DNA of 64,000 bases from the NCBI RefSeq assembly GCF_002900365.1, contig NZ_CP025979.1:4340001-4404000 (forward strand), given 5' to 3'. The notes under the pieces are model-generated. The model did not search any database. It was not told where the DNA came from and worked only from the letters and a program-made list of their open reading frames with translations. This document shows, one piece after another, positions 62,308 to 64,000 of the stretch. Position 1 is the stretch's first letter. Each line of letters begins with the position of its first letter. The stretch comes from Escherichia marmotae. GTDB lineage: Bacteria > Pseudomonadota > Gammaproteobacteria > Enterobacterales > Enterobacteriaceae. The position numbers and the translations under genes are program-made.

Positions 62308-62856
62308 ATGAGCAAACAACTCACCGCGCAAGCACCTGTTGATCCCATCGTTTTGGGAAAAATGGGTTCGTCTTACGGTATTCGTGGGTGGCTCAGAGTG
62401 TTTTCTTCCACCGAAGACGCCGAAAGCATTTTTGACTATCAGCCCTGGTTTATCCAGAAGGCGGGTCAGTGGCAGCAAGTCCAGTTGGAAAGCTGGAAGC
62501 ACCACAATCAGGACATGATCATCAAGCTGAAAGGCGTTGACGATCGTGATGCGGCGAACCTGCTGACGAATTGTGAAATTGTCGTAGATTCTTCGCAGTT
62601 GCCTCAGCTTGAAGAGGGGGACTACTACTGGAAAGACCTGATGGGCTGCCAGGTAGTGACCACTGAAGGCTACGATCTCGGTAAAGTCGTCGACATGATG
62701 GAAACCGGATCTAATGACGTTCTCGTCATTAAGGCAAACCTGAAAGATGCGTTTGGTATCAAGGAACGTCTCGTACCGTTCCTCGATGGGCAGGTTATCA
62801 AGAAAGTCGATCTCACTACTCGTTCAATCGAAGTAGATTGGGATCCTGGTTTTTAA
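62308..62856 (+). CDS. rimM: RimM, 16S rRNA processing factor
   Basis: The protein has 182 residues from [13 protein letters not shown]. The N-terminal RimM domain ([20 protein letters not shown]) is followed by a PRC-barrel ([23 protein letters not shown]). It binds S19 and matures the 30S head. The ATG at 62308 was preferred over GTG/ATG codons a few bases upstream. Confidence 0.97.
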
Positions 62857-62886
62857 ACCACCGGATAAACGGTAAAAGACGGCGCT

Positions 62887-63654
62887 ATGTGGATTGGCAT
62901 AATTAGCCTGTTTCCTGAAATGTTCCGCGCAATTACCGATTACGGGGTAACTGGCCGGGCAGTTAAAAATGGCCTGCTGAGCATCCAGAGCTGGAGTCCT
63001 CGTGACTTCACGCATGACCGGCACCGTACCGTGGACGATCGTCCTTACGGCGGCGGACCGGGGATGTTAATGATGGTGCAACCTTTACGGGATGCCATTC
63101 ATGCAGCAAAAAGCGCGGCGGGTGAAGGCGCTAAGGTGATCTATCTGTCACCGCAGGGGCGCAAGCTTGATCAAGCAGGCGTCAGCGAACTGGCAACGAA
63201 TCAAAAATTGATTCTGGTGTGCGGTCGCTACGAAGGTATAGATGAGCGCGTGATCCAAACCGAAATTGACGAAGAATGGTCAATCGGGGATTACGTTCTG
63301 AGTGGTGGTGAGTTACCAGCAATGACGTTGATTGACTCTGTCTCCCGGTTTATTCCGGGGGTACTGGGACATGAAGCCTCAGCAACGGAAGATTCCTTTG
63401 CTGAAGGATTGCTGGATTGCCCGCACTATACGCGGCCTGAGGTGTTAGAAGGGATGGAAGTTCCGTCAGTGTTACTGTCGGGCAACCATGCCGAGATACG
63501 TCGCTGGCGTTTGAAACAGTCGCTGGGCCGTACCTGGCTTAGAAGACCTGAACTTCTGGAAAACCTGGCTCTGACTGAAGAGCAAGCAAGGTTGCTGGCG
63601 GAGTTCAAAACCGAACACGCGCAACAGCAACATAAACATGATGGGATGGCGTAA
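62887..63654 (+). CDS. trmD: TrmD, tRNA (guanine-N1)-methyltransferase
   Basis: This 255-residue SPOUT methyltransferase has the trefoil-knot motifs VIYLSPQGRKLDQ, CGRYEGIDERV and SIGDYVLSGGELPAM. It methylates G37 in tRNAs with GG at 36-37 and prevents frameshifting. It is third in the rpsP operon, and its level is kept lower than its neighbours by translational control. Confidence 0.98.
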   Translation: MWIGIISLFPEMFRAITDYGVTGRAVKNGLLSIQSWSPRDFTHDRHRTVDDRPYGGGPGMLMMVQPLRDAIHAAKSAAGEGAKVIYLSPQGRKLDQAGVSELATNQKLILVCGRYEGIDERVIQTEIDEEWSIGDYVLSGGELPAMTLIDSVSRFIPGVLGHEASATEDSFAEGLLDCPHYTRPEVLEGMEVPSVLLSGNHAEIRRWRLKQSLGRTWLRRPELLENLALTEEQARLLAEFKTEHAQQQHKHDGMA

Positions 63655-63692
63655 GCCCCCGAGATATCAGTTTACCCAGGATAAGAGATTAA

Positions 63693-64000
<308 letters not shown>

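Overview
The window is chromosomal DNA from Escherichia coli or a very close relative (Escherichia/Shigella). Gene order, protein lengths and wording match the K-12 backbone from norR to rplS. Typical signatures are recA with its LexA box, the serV-arg tRNA cluster, micA between gshA and luxS, ssrA-smpB, and a sigma-32 promoter before grpE. No new defence or biosynthetic system is visible. The novelty lies in accessory insertions, gene decay and small elements on this backbone.

Layout. 1-313 is the end of norR. 310-5353 is the glucitol region, all on the minus strand: srlA-srlE-srlB-srlD-gutM-srlR-gutQ (PTS uptake, dehydrogenase, regulators, isomerase). 5609-12541 carries mltB, a small two-helix membrane protein, pncC, recA, recX, alaS and csrA. 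12857-13580 is a tRNA cluster with one tRNA-Ser(GCU) and three tRNA-Arg(ACG) in tandem 275-bp units. 13858-17143 carries yqaB, yqaA, gshA, micA and luxS. 17266-19941 is an accessory autotransporter gene with an in-frame TGA just after its signal peptide. 20564-26409 carries emrB, emrA, emrR, ygaH, ygaZ and an apparently intact ygaY-type MFS gene.

26724-30191 is a three-layer nest of insertion sequences: an internally deleted IS110/IS1111-type remnant, an IS4 inserted in it, and an IS256-family element at the right end of that IS4. 30330-37734 holds proX-proW-proV (osmoprotectant ABC uptake) and nrdF-nrdE-nrdI-nrdH (manganese ribonucleotide reductase), both on the minus strand. 37943-39796 is a divergent AhpD-like / MocR-type regulator pair. 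39852-43985 carries ygaM, ygaC, alaE, stpA, ygaP, ygaV, yqaE and kbp. 43989-51609 is the GABA/glutarate cluster glaH-lhgO-gabD-gabT-gabP-csiR, in which lhgO is frameshifted and a five-unit repeat array separates gabT from gabP.

52385-52747 is ssrA (tmRNA), with no prophage next to it. Then come smpB, ratA/ratB, bamE, recN, nadK, grpE, corB (yfjD), ypjD, ffh, and the rpsP-rimM-trmD-rplS ribosomal operon, which runs off the end of the window.

Together the genes cover DNA damage response (recA, recX, recN), translation and its quality control (alaS, tmRNA/SmpB, rpsP operon), osmotic and redox stress (proU, nrdHIEF, gshA), stationary-phase carbon and nitrogen salvage (glaH-gab) and envelope upkeep (mltB, bamE, emrAB). 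Gene names rest on recognition of the protein sequences from memory; no database search was run.
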